Origin: Sambucus nigra
Taxonomy: Eukaryota > Streptophyta > Magnoliopsida > Dipsacales > Adoxaceae
Reading direction: 5' to 3'
Assembly (NCBI GenBank): GCA_949130495.1
Contig: OX422220.1
Span: 121,829,810 to 121,893,809, forward strand
Length of the DNA stretch: 64,000 nucleotides
Below the pieces are notes generated by a model. That model saw only the letters and a program-made list of their open reading frames with translations, ran no database searches and was not told the DNA's origin. The stretch's first letter is position 1. The number at the start of each line of letters is the position of its first letter. This document shows positions 42,808 through 54,137 of this stretch, one piece after another. A program made the translations under genes and the position numbers.

Positions 42808-44621
42808 ATGGCGCAAGATAACGTTAATCGAATGCTCAACTTTGATGATATCCAACACAATGAAGAACAGGCGGCAAGAGAACTGGAGGCTCTAAGGGAC
42901 GGGGCTCCTCGAATAGAGGTACATCCAGTACAGGCGGTGACAAGCGTTCCAGGGGTGACACAAGCTTCCACGAGCGTTGGGTTGGGGACAGCCCAAGTGG
43001 CAATCCTCATGAGTTAATTTTATGAGTTTTTGCAAACTCTCGTAGCAACGGTGTTGGGAGGATTTGACGCCAACTCTTTCGTGACACCAGGGGCAGCCCC
43101 AACGGGCCCACCAAGCGCATGCGCAATAGGCACGGTCCCAATAAGTATACCCTCTGTTGTGAATCCAGTAGTGGGAACATCAAGAGTATCAATAGCCCCA
43201 ATTGTGATGATTGTTCCAGCTTCAACGGGCACTCAACCTATGGTCCCATTGGTTGTTGCTCCAGTGGCATCACCCATGGAGGAAATGAGGAAGGAGATGC
43301 AGAAAGAGATGCTGAAATTCATGCAAGAGTCCTCGCAGTCTCTTGGTGAGGTAACTTTGGTTTACGATGACTTTCAGACACCTTACCCCGAGGAATACAA
43401 CGATGAGCTATACCCAAAAGATTATATCCCTCCTATTTTTGAAAAATACACAGGAAATGGTGGAAACCCGAAGGAGCATATAAAACACTTCGTTGAACAC
43501 TTGGGGCGCATTGCAATAATAAGAAGCTCAGGTTGAGGGAATTTTCCAAATCCTTAACTATTAAAGCATATACTTGGTATTCTCATTTAGCTCCTAAGAG
43601 CATTTTTACATGGGAGGAGATGCATGTTTTGTTCGTCCAGAAGTTGTTTCTGGCGAAAGATGAGTTTACTTTAACCCAACTGGGAAGGGAGAAACAACGA
43701 CCAGGGGAAGATGTGGTGGCCAACGTTCGAAGGTTCAGGGAGAGATCCCTCGATGTGAGGGAGGAGGCCAAGGAGTCCAAGCAACTGCAAATCTGTGCGG
43801 AAAGACTTCTCCCTGAGTACATTTGTCATCTTATCGATGAGACGCGCGAGGGGACCTTTTCGGCATTCATAAAAGCGGTAAGAAATATTTCATTGGTCGT
43901 GCGGCCAAATTCAGTGGTAGTGCCCATGATGTTTAGGAAGGCGATACAACCTATGGGGGGGGAGGTCTCAGCCCCCACGGGTAGGTTACACCGGGGGAAC
44001 AGATGGGGGCAAGGCGTCGAAGAAGGATAATAAGAGGAAGTTTGGAAGAGACATGGAGGATCCACCACCATTGCCTTGTACAGTGGAGGAGGCTGTCAGC
44101 TGTTACAACACAATGGTCCAAGGAGGAACGGTCTACGAATCAAAGGGCATTCCCATTGGGGAACCTGATGCAGCAATAAGGGCGGATCCCAAATATTGCC
44201 AGATTCATCGAAAGATCCAGCATCCAACAGAGGGTTGTTTCACACTTAGAAGAATCATCGATAAGTATGTGAAGGCAGGGACGCTGCAAACTCTCCGTAG
44301 AATGTTAACAATAACCTACTCCCAGCACATGGGGCTAATCTGGTGGTGGCTTATAATAAGGAGGCCAAAAGAGAAGAAAGAGAACCAACGACGAGGCAGG
44401 GGGAGTTCGAAAAAGCTTTATAAGCCTGTACTAAGGGAATGGCTAACGTAGTATTAGCCTATGACGAAGTAAGCGCTAAAGACGTGAAGGACGTATATAG
44501 TGTTGAAGGCGAGGAGGCAGACCTAGTCATGGAGTACTGTGCAGTTTTAAAATCCCCAAAGTTCACCTGGTTCTTCGACCAGGTGGGGATACCAAAGGAG
44601 AGTAGGTTGGAGATAACCTAG
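42808..44621 (+). pseudogene. gag: gag of element D
   Basis: It starts MAQDNVNRMLNFDD at 42808. An Ala/Pro/Val-rich N-terminus is followed by an amphipathic EEMRKEMQKEM helix and the capsid domain (PPIFEKYTGNG, KEHIKHFVEHLG, then LTIKAYTWYSHL and WEEMHVLFVQKLF). A zinc-finger-like region YCQIHRKIQHPTEGCF follows at about 44194-44240. There is a TAA at 43015-43017, a frameshift near 43530 and further shifts near 44030-44050 and 44440. The same N-terminus recurs after the 3' LTR. It would have formed the particle shell. Confidence 0.85.
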
Positions 44622-45716
44622 GCAATACTGGACATTATGAGGAAGGACGCAGTCCCCTTGCTGAGATGGAGGGGACCAATAGATAGGTTGGTGAAGAGAT
44701 TTCTGTCATAAGTAACCTTCAGCGATGCGGATAGGGCCATAAGATTCCCTTATAACAGGCCATTTTATGTGACCACCAACGTCAACGGAGTTAGTTTTGC
44801 AAGGACTCTTATGGATTGGGGAGCTTTCATCAATATCATGCCCATCAACTCCTTCCACACGGCCAATATTCCGAAAGAAAGGTTGGTTCCCATGCCTTTG
44901 GTGATTTTGGGATATGATAACCAATCTTCCAAATCCATTGGTTACGTGAATGTCGAGATCGTGATGGGAAATTTGAGTTCCCATATCAAGTTCCACGTAA
45001 TAGAGAGTGCAACTTCCTACCATCTGCTGATAGGAAAGGTATAGATGCTCAACCAAGGGCTAGTTCCTTCGACGTATCACCAATGCGCCAAGGTAAATAT
45101 TAAGGGAACAAAGGTGACCATTAGGTCCACAAAGAGACCCTTCGCTATCGAGGAAGCTCACATAGTAGATGCTGCCTTTTACAAGGAACTAGATGAGGAT
45201 GTCAGGATTCTAACGAGAAGAATAGAGGGGGCATGGGTCCTCTCGATCAGGGAAAGGATGGGCCCTTTGAATGAGCAGAACAAAAAGGTTGCAAACAACA
45301 AAGACGTAATGGCAGAAGAAGCTCACCAAGTGGTCCCTCGGCCCCAAAACATCTCGAAGAAGCTCAAAGACAGAATGAGGCCTAGAGTGGATCCGATGGA
45401 ATATGAGGTTCGACAACGAAGCATGTTGAGCTGATTTTTAGGAAAGAGAGTGGCTAAGGGTTCTAGAGAGAAGAAGAGGAAGGCAGTTATAGCTACCAGC
45501 ATGTAGTGCAAGAAAGTCATTACCGAAGAAGAAAAAGTGGTATATTGATTATAATAGTATGAACGGGTGGCCGAAGAAGCTTATAATAAGTCTGACCTGA
45601 TATATGAGTGCTTTTTGGTAGATCAACAGGGATAATGTATGGTGATAGACAACTCCAATATACAAGAGTTCATGGAGGATGTTGCTGAAGAATCAGATTA
45701 CATGGCGGATTAACCG
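44622..45716 (+). pseudogene. Protease region of element D
   Basis: The protease domain (44769-45044) reads VNGVSFARTLMDWGAFINIMP and ends in YHLLIG. The active site, normally Asp-Thr/Ser-Gly, is Asp-Trp-Gly here, so it is inactive even apart from the stops. Weakly conserved linker text continues to about 45716, with several stops and shifts. As in element B, the linker to RT is long. Confidence 0.75.
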
Positions 45717-45719
45717 AAG

Positions 45720-47287
45720 CCCCAGGTACAAGAGTTGGAGCAGTTAAACTTGGCAAAAGAATGCGAGGATACAAGGCATATTTTTATCTCGAAAGATCTT
45801 AGTAAGGAGAAGTGAGAGGCCTTAGTGGAGTTAATTCGTGAGTTCATAGACGTTTTCACGTGGAAGTACACAGAGATGGAAGGGCTGGATGAGGGAGTTA
45901 GCTGCCACAAGTTGAACGCGATGCCTTCAGCCATCCCGGTGAAACAAGCAATAAGAACATACAAACCTAAGCTAGACTTGAAGATTAAGGAAGAAGTCAA
46001 AGGGTTATTAGCGGTAGGATTCATCAAACCGATACAGCACCCGCTTTGGCTGTCTAGCATTGTGCCGGTGGGAAAGAAAGAAAAAAATAAGATAAGGATC
46101 TGTATGGACTTCAGAGATTTTAACAGAGCTTACACCAAAGACGAGTTCCCTCTACCATTCATCGACAACTTGATAGATGCAACGGCTGGTCATGAAATGT
46201 ATAGCTTCATGGATGGGTATGTAGGGTACAACGAGATCAAGATGGACCCCACGAATGCAGAGAAAATGGCGTTTAGGACCTCGTTGGAAAATTTTATGTG
46301 CAGATTAATGCCGTTTGGACTCAAGAACACTGGGGCTACTTACCAGAGCACAATGATGGCTATTTTCCATAACTTCTTCCATAAATTTGTGGAATTCTAT
46401 GTGGATGATTTAGTCATCAAGTCGAGGAGGGAGGAGTCCCATCTGAGCGATTTGAGGAAAATGTTTGCCCGATGCAAGAAGTATAAATTGAAGATGAATC
46501 CACTAAAATGCGTCTTCGAAGTAACGAGTGGAAAATTTTTAGGCTTCGTGGTTGATCGAATAGGGGTGCAGATGGACTAAAACAAGCAGCGAGCGATCTT
46601 GGAGATGCCAAGTCCAAAAACGGCGAAGGAGCTGAAGAGTTTCCTTGATAAAGTCTCCTACCTTAGGAGATTTGTGCCTGGATTAACTGAAATAACACAC
46701 CTATTGATGCAGCTGTTGCGAAAGAACACAAAGTTCAGGTGGGAAGAGGTTCACTGGGAGTCTCTCGTTGGACTAAAGAAGCTGCTCGTTTCACCACAGA
46801 TCATGATTCCCCCGCAGGTTGGAATACTGCTACAGATGTACCTTACATCTACCACGAGATTCATGGGAGCTGTATTGGCATAAGAGATTTATGGGGAAGA
46901 ATGATCGATCTACTACCTTAGCAGAACCATACATAGGACAGAGGTCAGATATAGTAGCTTGGAAAGGCATTATTTGGCCTTAGTTTTTGTAGCACAAAAA
47001 CTTAGATATTATATGCTATCTTTTCCAATTCATACAATTCGTATTGTAACTAGATGTGATCCTATTAAGTATTTATTGGCACGAACTATATTGATTGGTA
47101 GGGAAGTTAGGTGGTTCCTCATCTTCTTCGAATATGACTTGAAGTGTGGGGTTCCTCGCGTGATCAAAATCCAAGTGTACACCAATATGTTAGCAATCTT
47201 CCCCTCGGGAACGTTTGAGCCACCCAAAGAAAGTATTCCAGGAGACGATTTGCAGGCCAATCACCTAGACGCAACGGATGCGAAATA
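45720..47287 (+). pseudogene. Reverse transcriptase and first RNase H of element D
   Basis: From 45825 the RT frame is open for 251 codons: ICMDFRDFNRAYTKD, FMDGYVGYNEI (motif A Asp), MPFGLKNTGATYQ and YVDDLVIKS. After a TAA near 46578 the RNase H region continues with FLDKVSYLRRFVPGL and FRWEEVHWESL, then (frameshift and stops near 46883-46955) ERHYLALVFVAQKLRYYM. In the usual connection of RNase H to aRNase H, the DFIAEF-like region has largely decayed. Tat-lineage assignment rests on these motifs and on the second RNase H that follows. Confidence 0.9.
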
Positions 47288-47291
47288 AACG

Positions 47292-47702
47292 ATGCAGTTC
47301 GATGGATCTTCGGCAGAAAAGAAAGTAGGAGCAGGGGTCGTTCTTTCAAAAGGAATAGAGGAAATTTGTCTTTCCTACAAGTTAGATTTCCCCTGCTCTA
47401 ATAACGAAGCAGAATATGAAGTACTGGTGCTAGGGATGCTAGAGGCTCTTCGAATGGGGATTCGTTCACTTTGCATCAAAGGTGATTCGAATTTGGCGAT
47501 TCAGCAAGTGAATGGAGAGTATGCGTTGAAACACATGAGTCTGGCACCATACAGAACCATCATTCAGAGGCTCATCTGCCAGTCCTATCGGACCAAGATC
47601 AAGAGACATCCCAGAATAATGAACCACCACCCAGACGCCTATGCCACCAGTGCCCAAAAAATGGTTACGAGGAACGATATAACTACTATCGTGATCCAAT
47701 AA
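47292..47702 (+). pseudogene. Archaeal-type (second) RNase H of element D
   Basis: MQFDGSSAEKKVGAGVVL (first Asp), CSNNEAEYEVLVLGM (Glu) and IKGDSNLAIQQVNGEYALK (second Asp) make a complete aRNase H signature. The second half loses its usual text and ends near 47702. This additional RNase H is the hallmark of the Tat lineage, probably improving removal of RNA during cDNA synthesis. The same domain in element B has the inversion. Confidence 0.9.
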
Positions 47703-47738
47703 AGAACAACTCATTCGGTAGTACAGTCAATTCTACCG

Positions 47739-49208
47739 ATGGAGGAGGACGCATACTGGAGGGGAGAGATTAGAGGGCAATTGGAATCTGGGGAAGGAGA
47801 GATGGGGCTGAGGGAATTAGCCCGATACTTCATGAACCAAGGAAACCTTTACTTTAGAAACATAGGAGGATGGTTGTCGAGGTGCATCGGCCTAGAAGAA
47901 AAAGAGCGGAGATTGAAGAGAACACATGAAGAGCACTGCGAGACAACTGAGATACCTCTCTATCGAAGAATTCAAAGAGATGGGTATTTTTGGCCTAGAA
48001 TGAAATAGGACGCGGTAGAGCTATAATGGAAGTGCGACAAATGCCAGTTATTTTTTGAAGCAGCTGACTGTCATTTCGTGGAAGCTCAACCTGATTGGAG
48101 ACATCCGTATATTGACTTTATCGGAGATGGAGTTGCCCCAACATAAAAAATTGTCGCGATGGGACTTTGGCGAAGGGACCCGAGGTTCTACGTTCAGGAG
48201 GGGTAGCTTTATCGAAGAGGCTACTTGAACAGGCCGTTGCATTACATCACAAAGGAAGAAGCAGTCGAAGTCCTCAAACAGGCGCACGATCCAGCTCACA
48301 TAGGAGGGGCCAAGTTGTATGACCAGTTGATGACATTGGGATACTATTAGACAACAATGGAGAAAGATTCTGCTGAGTTCATTCGAAAGTGCAAGGCTTG
48401 CTAACTTCATGAAAATATGATCCATGCCCCATTGGTGGACCTACACTCCCTGATAATGCCTTATCCTTTTCACACTTGGGCGTTCAACCTGGTTGGGGTA
48501 ATAAACCCTTCTTCGAGGGGGAAGATATGGATACTAGTAGCAATGGAGTGCTTCATAAAGTGGGCTGAAGCGATACCACTTAGAAGGGAAACAGCGGGGG
48601 TGGTGAGCAAATTCATCAGAGAATACATTATTTGCCATTTTGGGATCCCAAAGGTTATTCTTTCAGATAATGGAACCACTTTCGTCAATTCATAAGTAAC
48701 GATGCTCATAGACAAGTACTCCACTATTCATCATACCTCAACGGTGGCATACCCAAAGGGAAATGGTCAGGCCGAAGCAACTAACAAAAATTTGGTTAAT
48801 ATCTTGGCTAAAACGATGGAGGATTTCTCAGGAGCATGGGATGATAAGATACCAATTGTATTGTGAGCCTATCGAACAACTAAGATAAAGCTCATAGGGT
48901 ATACTCCGTTCTCCCTTGTCTATGGGGTTGAGTCCATTCTCCCAGTAGAGTTGGAAATTCCCTCGACTCGATATGCCTTGCGAAGTAGCATGCTCTCTCA
49001 AAATAGACGTGTGTAGTTGGAAGCATTGGATGAACACAGAGATAATGCGATGCAACACTTTTAAATGTACACGAAGCCACTGTCCAGGGCATACGATAAC
49101 CTGGTGAGGCCAAGAAAATTCGTGGAGGGAGACCTTATTTTGAAGGTAGCTGTGAAACACATCAGGGGGCTTCCTCTACCTAAGTTTGCAGCAAATTATG
49201 AGGGACCT
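47739..49208 (+). pseudogene. Integrase of element D (C-terminus lost), with two zinc-finger modules
   Basis: There are two H2C2-like modules. The first is RTHEEHCETTE with GYFWPRM and CDKCQ (about 47910-48050); the second is KQAHDPAHIGG with MTLGYY and CKACQ-like text (about 48270-48405). The catalytic core follows: Asp in VAMECFIKW-type text (the usual Asp appears as Glu or displaced here), SDNGTTF (about 48666) and GNGQAEATNKN (about 48762-48795). Many stops (for example 48007, 48148, 48352, 48402, 48693 and 48864) disable it. It breaks off at KFAANYEGP where element E is inserted, and the remainder is not found on the other side. Confidence 0.85.
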
Positions 49209-50861
49209 TGTAATACCCCGTAATTTTAATGACTTTTAAAATGGGTTATATTTTAAATTAATGGATTAATTGGATCTTATTATAAATTAATTCATTTGGG
49301 TTTTATCCGAATTGTGGATATTAAAATGGATGATTATGAATATTACTTAAAGATATTTAGGTAATATATGAATGTGATGTCATTGATATGACGGTACGAT
49401 ATAAATTCGGTAATTTGAATTTTTAGTCAGACGCGGTATGGGACGTGTCGGGACTAATTTATTAAATTAAAAAAGAAATTTATTTTCTATCGACCTTATA
49501 GTCATTTTGACTGCGTCGTTGCGTCCGGAAGGTTCGAAATAGTCAAAAAAGTCTATTTAAATGTTAATTTTGAGTCTCGGGTTATTTGGAAATGAAAAGA
49601 CAACCCAAAAGGGCATTTTGGTTATTTTTACAAGGGGGATGAATAGTGATTTCGGGTTTTGTCTTATTATAAGTATTTGGAGATTAGTGTATGTAGGTTC
49701 ATTTCATCTCTTCTACACAAAATTGAAAAGTCATCTTCTTAGAGAGAGTGGAAGGTTGCTTGGAAAGAAAAAGAAGTTTGCTTGGGAAGGAGGAGAACCA
49801 AAGGTCAAAGGTCACCACCACCATCACCACCTGTGTTATTCAACTCCAAAGGATCAGATCTTCATTAGAGGCAAGTGTTTGATATTTGCAATTTAAGTTC
49901 GTATATTGTCCATGTTAGGATAGTTATAAAAAGAGATGATTTTCATGCTTAGAAGATGAAAGGATATAGTTGTTAATGGATTTTTGGAATCTAAAAATAT
50001 ATAGGAATTAAACTCATATTGTAGGTAGTTAGTAATCCAATAAATATTCATTAATCTGTGGAAGAAATTCTGAAAATCATTTTGTGTTCTTGAAGATAAT
50101 ATGTTGATAATTTTCTAGAAAAAGAGGCAAAAACGAGTGGAATGAGAAGAACCAATTTAGAATGTTTAGATATTCTTTTTGAGTGCATTTGGATGAGATT
50201 TAAGAAAAACTCAAAACACATACCTGACTCAATTTTTCGTGTAGAATCCAAATCTGAAGTCGGATTGATGATTTGAATAATTTTTGGATCTGATTTTTCT
50301 GAGTATTTAAAATATGAGAATTCATGATGTTGTTTCTTTTTAATGTTGGTTCTTATCCCAAAACTTTTGTAGATCTTCTGTGATTATTAATTGGATATTA
50401 TGGGACTTAGAGAAGATCAGTAAGCCCTAGTTACGATTTAAATTAATTTGATTGGGATTTAATTGATTAGAATTATGATAATTAAAGTTAAAGAGATTTC
50501 GGTTGCTAGATTCATGTGTTGGATTCTAATCTGTTTGTATGAGGATTAAGGATAGTTAAAGTAGGGGAGATTTAATATAACACCTGGGTAGCCTTAGGGT
50601 TACAATTTAAACATCAAGGACTGAGTTTAAGCTCATTATTGATTTCGCAAGGGCTGAGTGTAGTACAAGAGCGTAGTGGTATGGCTCCTGGATAGATATG
50701 GGAGTTTAGAATACATTTGGTTGAAAAAGGGGATGAGGTTATTCCGATCGCATATTTGAAGTCGACGAACCTCCTCGATCGACAAAGTTAAGTAGTAGTG
50801 TATTGGAGGGGTTCCTTGTTTGGATTTCGCTTGCGAGACACCCCACGCATGAAACTAATAA
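49209..50861 (+). repeat. 5' LTR of element E (3' part deleted)
   Basis: It starts TGTAATACCCCGTAATTTT. It is nearly identical to 51284-52935 up to GCATGAAACTAAT, after which the two copies diverge abruptly. Its last several hundred bases (R/U5 side), the primer site and most of the interior are missing. Confidence 0.85.
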
Positions 50862-51283
50862 CCGTTGGGAGTCGAAATAAGATAGGTCTTTAGGATATGA
50901 GTTTATAACCTTTGCTATTATAATGAAAGTTGTACGATAGGGTGTATGGGCGCCTTGGATGGTTGGATTGTAGTAGTTTTCAAAATTGTGAAACAGTAAG
51001 TAGTTGTGACTTCAGGATTTATTTGTTTATTAAGTGAGGATCATTTTTCCCAAACTTTGTCACGAGGACGGTATAGGGAAAATTGGGTATAATTTAAATT
51101 TGATTCAGTTGGAACTATATGGTGAGACTTAGTGTAACATCGATGGGGATTTTCGTTAATGTACTGTATGGGCGGTACTACTTAGATTTCTTGCGATGTG
51201 AGATTTACACTCGGAGTTGACCTTATCAGTATGGTTCATTTTTCTGAATTTCGGGACGAAATTGTGTTATAAGGGGGGAAGTA
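50862..51283 (+). other. Residual interior of element E ending in a polypurine tract
   Basis: No open gene. The last ~45 bp (GAATTTCGGGACGAAATT, then AGGGGGGAAG at about 51271-51281) match the region just before the 3' LTR of element A, proving that this is the 3' end of the interior. The rest is too diverged to place. Confidence 0.7.
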
Positions 51284-53590
51284 TGTAATATCCCGTAATT
51301 TTAATGACTTTTAAAATGGGTTATATTTTAAATTAATGGATTAATTGGATCTTATTATAAATTAATTCATTTGGGTTTTATCCGAATTGTGGATATTAAA
51401 ATGGATGATTATGAATATTACTTAAAGATATTTAGGTAATATATGAATGTGATGTCATTGATATGACGGTATGATATAAATTCGGTAATTTGAATTTTTA
51501 GTCAGACGCGGTATGGGAGGTGTCGGGACTAATTATTAAATTAAAAAAGAAATTTATTTTCTATCGACCTTATAGTCATTTCGACTGCATCGTTGCGTCC
51601 GGAAGGTTCGAAATAGTCAAAAAAGTCTATTTGAATGTTAATTTTGAGTCTCGGATCATTTGGAAATGAAAAGACAACCCAAAAGGGCATTTTGGTTATT
51701 TTTACAAGGGGGATGAATAGTGATTTCGGGTTTTGTCTTATTATAAATATTTGGAGATTAGTGTATGTAGGTTCATTTCATCTCTTCTACACAAAATTGA
51801 AAAGTCATCTTCTTAGAGAGAGTGGAAGGTTGCTTGGAAAGAAAAAGAAGTTTGCTTGGGAAGGAGGAGAACCAAAGGTCAAAGGTCACCACCACCATCA
51901 CCACCTGTGTTATTCAACTCCAAAGGATCAGATCTTCATTAGAGGCAAGTGTTTGATATTTGCAATTTAAGTTCGTATATTGTCCATGTTAGGATAGTTA
52001 TAAAAAGAGATGATTTTCATGCTTAGAAGATGAAAGGATATAGTTGTTAATGGATTTTTGGAATCTAAAAATATATAGGAATTAAACTCATATTGTAGGT
52101 AGTTAGTAATCCAATAAATATTCATCAATCTGTGGAAGAAATTCTGAAAATCATTTTGTGTTCTTGAAGATAATATGTTGATAATTTTCTAGAAAAAGAG
52201 GCAAAAACGAGTGGAATGAGAAGAGCCAATTTAGAATGTTTAGATCTTCTTTTTTAGTGCATTTGGATGAGATTTAAGAAAAATTCAAAACATATACCTG
52301 ACTCAATTTTTCGTGTAGAATCCAAATCTGAAGTCGGATTGATGATTTGAATAATTTTTGGATCTGATTTTTCTGAGTATTTAAAATATGAGAATTCATG
52401 ATGTTGTTTCTTTTTAATGTTGGTTCTTATCCGAAAACATTTGTAGATCTTCGGTGATTATTAATTGGATATTATGGGACTTAGAGAAGATCAGTAAGCC
52501 CTAGTTAAGATTTGAATTAATTTGATTGGGATTTAATTGATTAGAATTATGATAATTAAAGTTAAAGAGATTTCGGTTGCTAGATTCATGTGTTGGATTC
52601 TAATCTGTTTGTATGAGGATTAAGGATAGTTAAAGTAGGGGAGATTTAATATAACACCTGGGTAGCCTTAGGGTTACAATTTAAACATCAAGGACTGAGT
52701 TTAAGCTCATTATTGGTTTCGCAAGGGCTGAGTGTAGTACAAGAGCGTAGTGGTATGGCTCCTGGATAGATATGGGAGTTTAGAACACATTTGGTTGAAA
52801 AGGGGGATGAGGTTATTCCGATCGCATATTTGAAGTTGACGAACCTCCTCGATCGACAAAGTTAAGTAGTACTGTATTGGAGGGGTTCCTTGTTTGGATT
52901 TCGCTTGCGAGACACCCCACGCATGAAACTAATGAATGTTTATTGAAAAACTTAATTCATATTAATGAGAAATGATTCATGTTAATGAGAAACGATGAGA
53001 AATGTAAATGAATAATAATGTGACGTATGGTATGGGACATACGGGGATTATGATATTGGGATGAAATTATAATATGGAGACTAGAAAAGAGGAACCATTA
53101 ACTAGGAGGTTAATAGGAAACGTTAAGTGTGCACTCTAGTTGAGAGGTGAGAATGGCAAGTGAGAGTTGGGTCTAACATGTACGTAATAAAATATTTATT
53201 GCACTTGTTAATTACTTGTTGTTTTAAAAATCATTTTCACAATCGGGCTCTGACCCGTTTCCTTGCATATTTTCTTTTCTATTGTATCTTCTATATCAGG
53301 TGTCCTGCAACAGGGACGCCAACCTTAGCGGATTATGACCGGCTATGGATTTATGGAGTTTTGCTTAGACGCCTATCATCATTTGATTCACAGTATTCTC
53401 TTAGTAGGGCATGTCGCCCAAAGGATTCAGTTATCTTCTTCTATCGGGATCAAATACTATGGTATTCGTGTCATTTTAATACATTTGATATTGTTGGGAT
53501 TACTGTAATGGATTAATATTATTTGGGAATGTTTATTCCAATTGCATTCAAATTATTTTGTGTTATCTAATTGGTTATCAGTGTTGTAGA
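51284..53590 (+). repeat. 3' LTR of element E (3' end truncated)
   Basis: It starts TGTAATATCCCG. Downstream markers shared with LTR A (GGGCTCTGACCCGTTT at about 53245 and CAGGTGTCCTGCAACAGGGA at about 53298) show the normal order. The last ~300 bp, with the ATCGACAGTGATGC motif and TGTCACA end, are absent. Unlike LTRs A, C and F it has no palindrome cluster about 1.1 kb in. Confidence 0.8.
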
Positions 53591-53880
53591 ATAAAATGCT
53601 TGTTAACAACGAAATCGCTTGTTAAGATTTTTCGAGATTTTTCGGTGACTTAACAACAAAAAAACTTGTTAACAAGCGTTTTCGTTGTTAAGTCACCGAT
53701 ATAGGTGGAGTTTATGAGAAATCTTAACAAGTTTTTCGTTGTTAAGTCACCGATATAGGTGGAGTTTATGAAAAATCTTAACAAGCGATTTCATTGTTAA
53801 GTCACCGTTATAGGTTGAGTTTGTGAAAAAATCTTCAACAAGTGTTTTCAGTGATAAGTCACCGTCATATGTGAAGTTTG
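53591..53880. repeat. Tandem repeat of about 55-bp units in the 3' region of element D
   Basis: GTTAAGTCACCGATATAGGT plus GGAGTTTATGA and AATCTTAACAAG recur about 3.5 times with a 54-57 bp period. Preceding inverted pieces (CTTGTTAACAACGAAA, AACTTGTTAACAAGCG) are palindromic. Its place, between the integrase and the antisense gene, is the same as the 28-32 bp array of element B, though the sequences differ. Confidence 0.8.
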
Positions 53881-53884
53881 AAAG

Positions 53885-54137
53885 GTTGAGAAATGCATAG
53901 AAATTAGCAAAGTACCTCAGCAGTTGCAGGAGCGAGAATTGGAGTCAGCATGGAGGCCATAGCGGTAGGAACCGTTGGGGGCGGGATTACATCCTCGGAA
54001 GCCTCAACGTTGACCTTATTTGAAAAAACCTCAATGGTTGGCAAAGCTCCCCTCCAACAAAAGGTACCAAGGCCAATATAGGATCTTCTCTCAAAGAAGA
54101 CAATGGCCCTCCAACCGATACCTCAGCTCGGGTAGGT
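53885..54137 (-). pseudogene. Antisense gene of element D, 3' part (before insertion F)
   Basis: On the minus strand it reads Pro/Ala/Val-rich, low-order text (SSEDVIPPPTVPTAMAS, LTPILAPATAE), with a frameshift. It is continuous with the antisense text at 57053 onward once LTR F is disregarded. The stop lies near 53915. No domain is recognised in this part. Confidence 0.5.
54133..54137. repeat. Probable target-site duplication of LTR F, left copy (taggt)
   Basis: TAGGT precedes the LTR. TAGGC follows it at 57053-57057, so four of five bases match. Host antisense text reads through when one copy is removed. Confidence 0.7.

Larger units (their letters stand above)
49209..53590 (+). mobile_element. 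Element E: internally deleted chromovirus
   Basis: A 5' LTR that is cut short, about 420 bp of internal sequence, a polypurine tract and a long 3' LTR, all in the plus direction. Nothing of gag or the pol domains remains except the end of the chromodomain region (a FRDE/FGTK-like tail reading CTGAATTTCGGGACGAAATT, as in element A). The left border is TGTAATACC, preceded by gacct inside the integrase of element D. The right end has no canonical TGTCACA, so the 3' LTR is truncated and no duplication can be found. Confidence 0.85.

Noticed and set aside
49561..51970. Two nearly identical 111-residue His-rich reading frames (49561-49896 and 51635-51970)
   Set aside because: They occupy the same place in the two LTR copies of element E. 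The identity is LTR identity, and the frame has no coding features.
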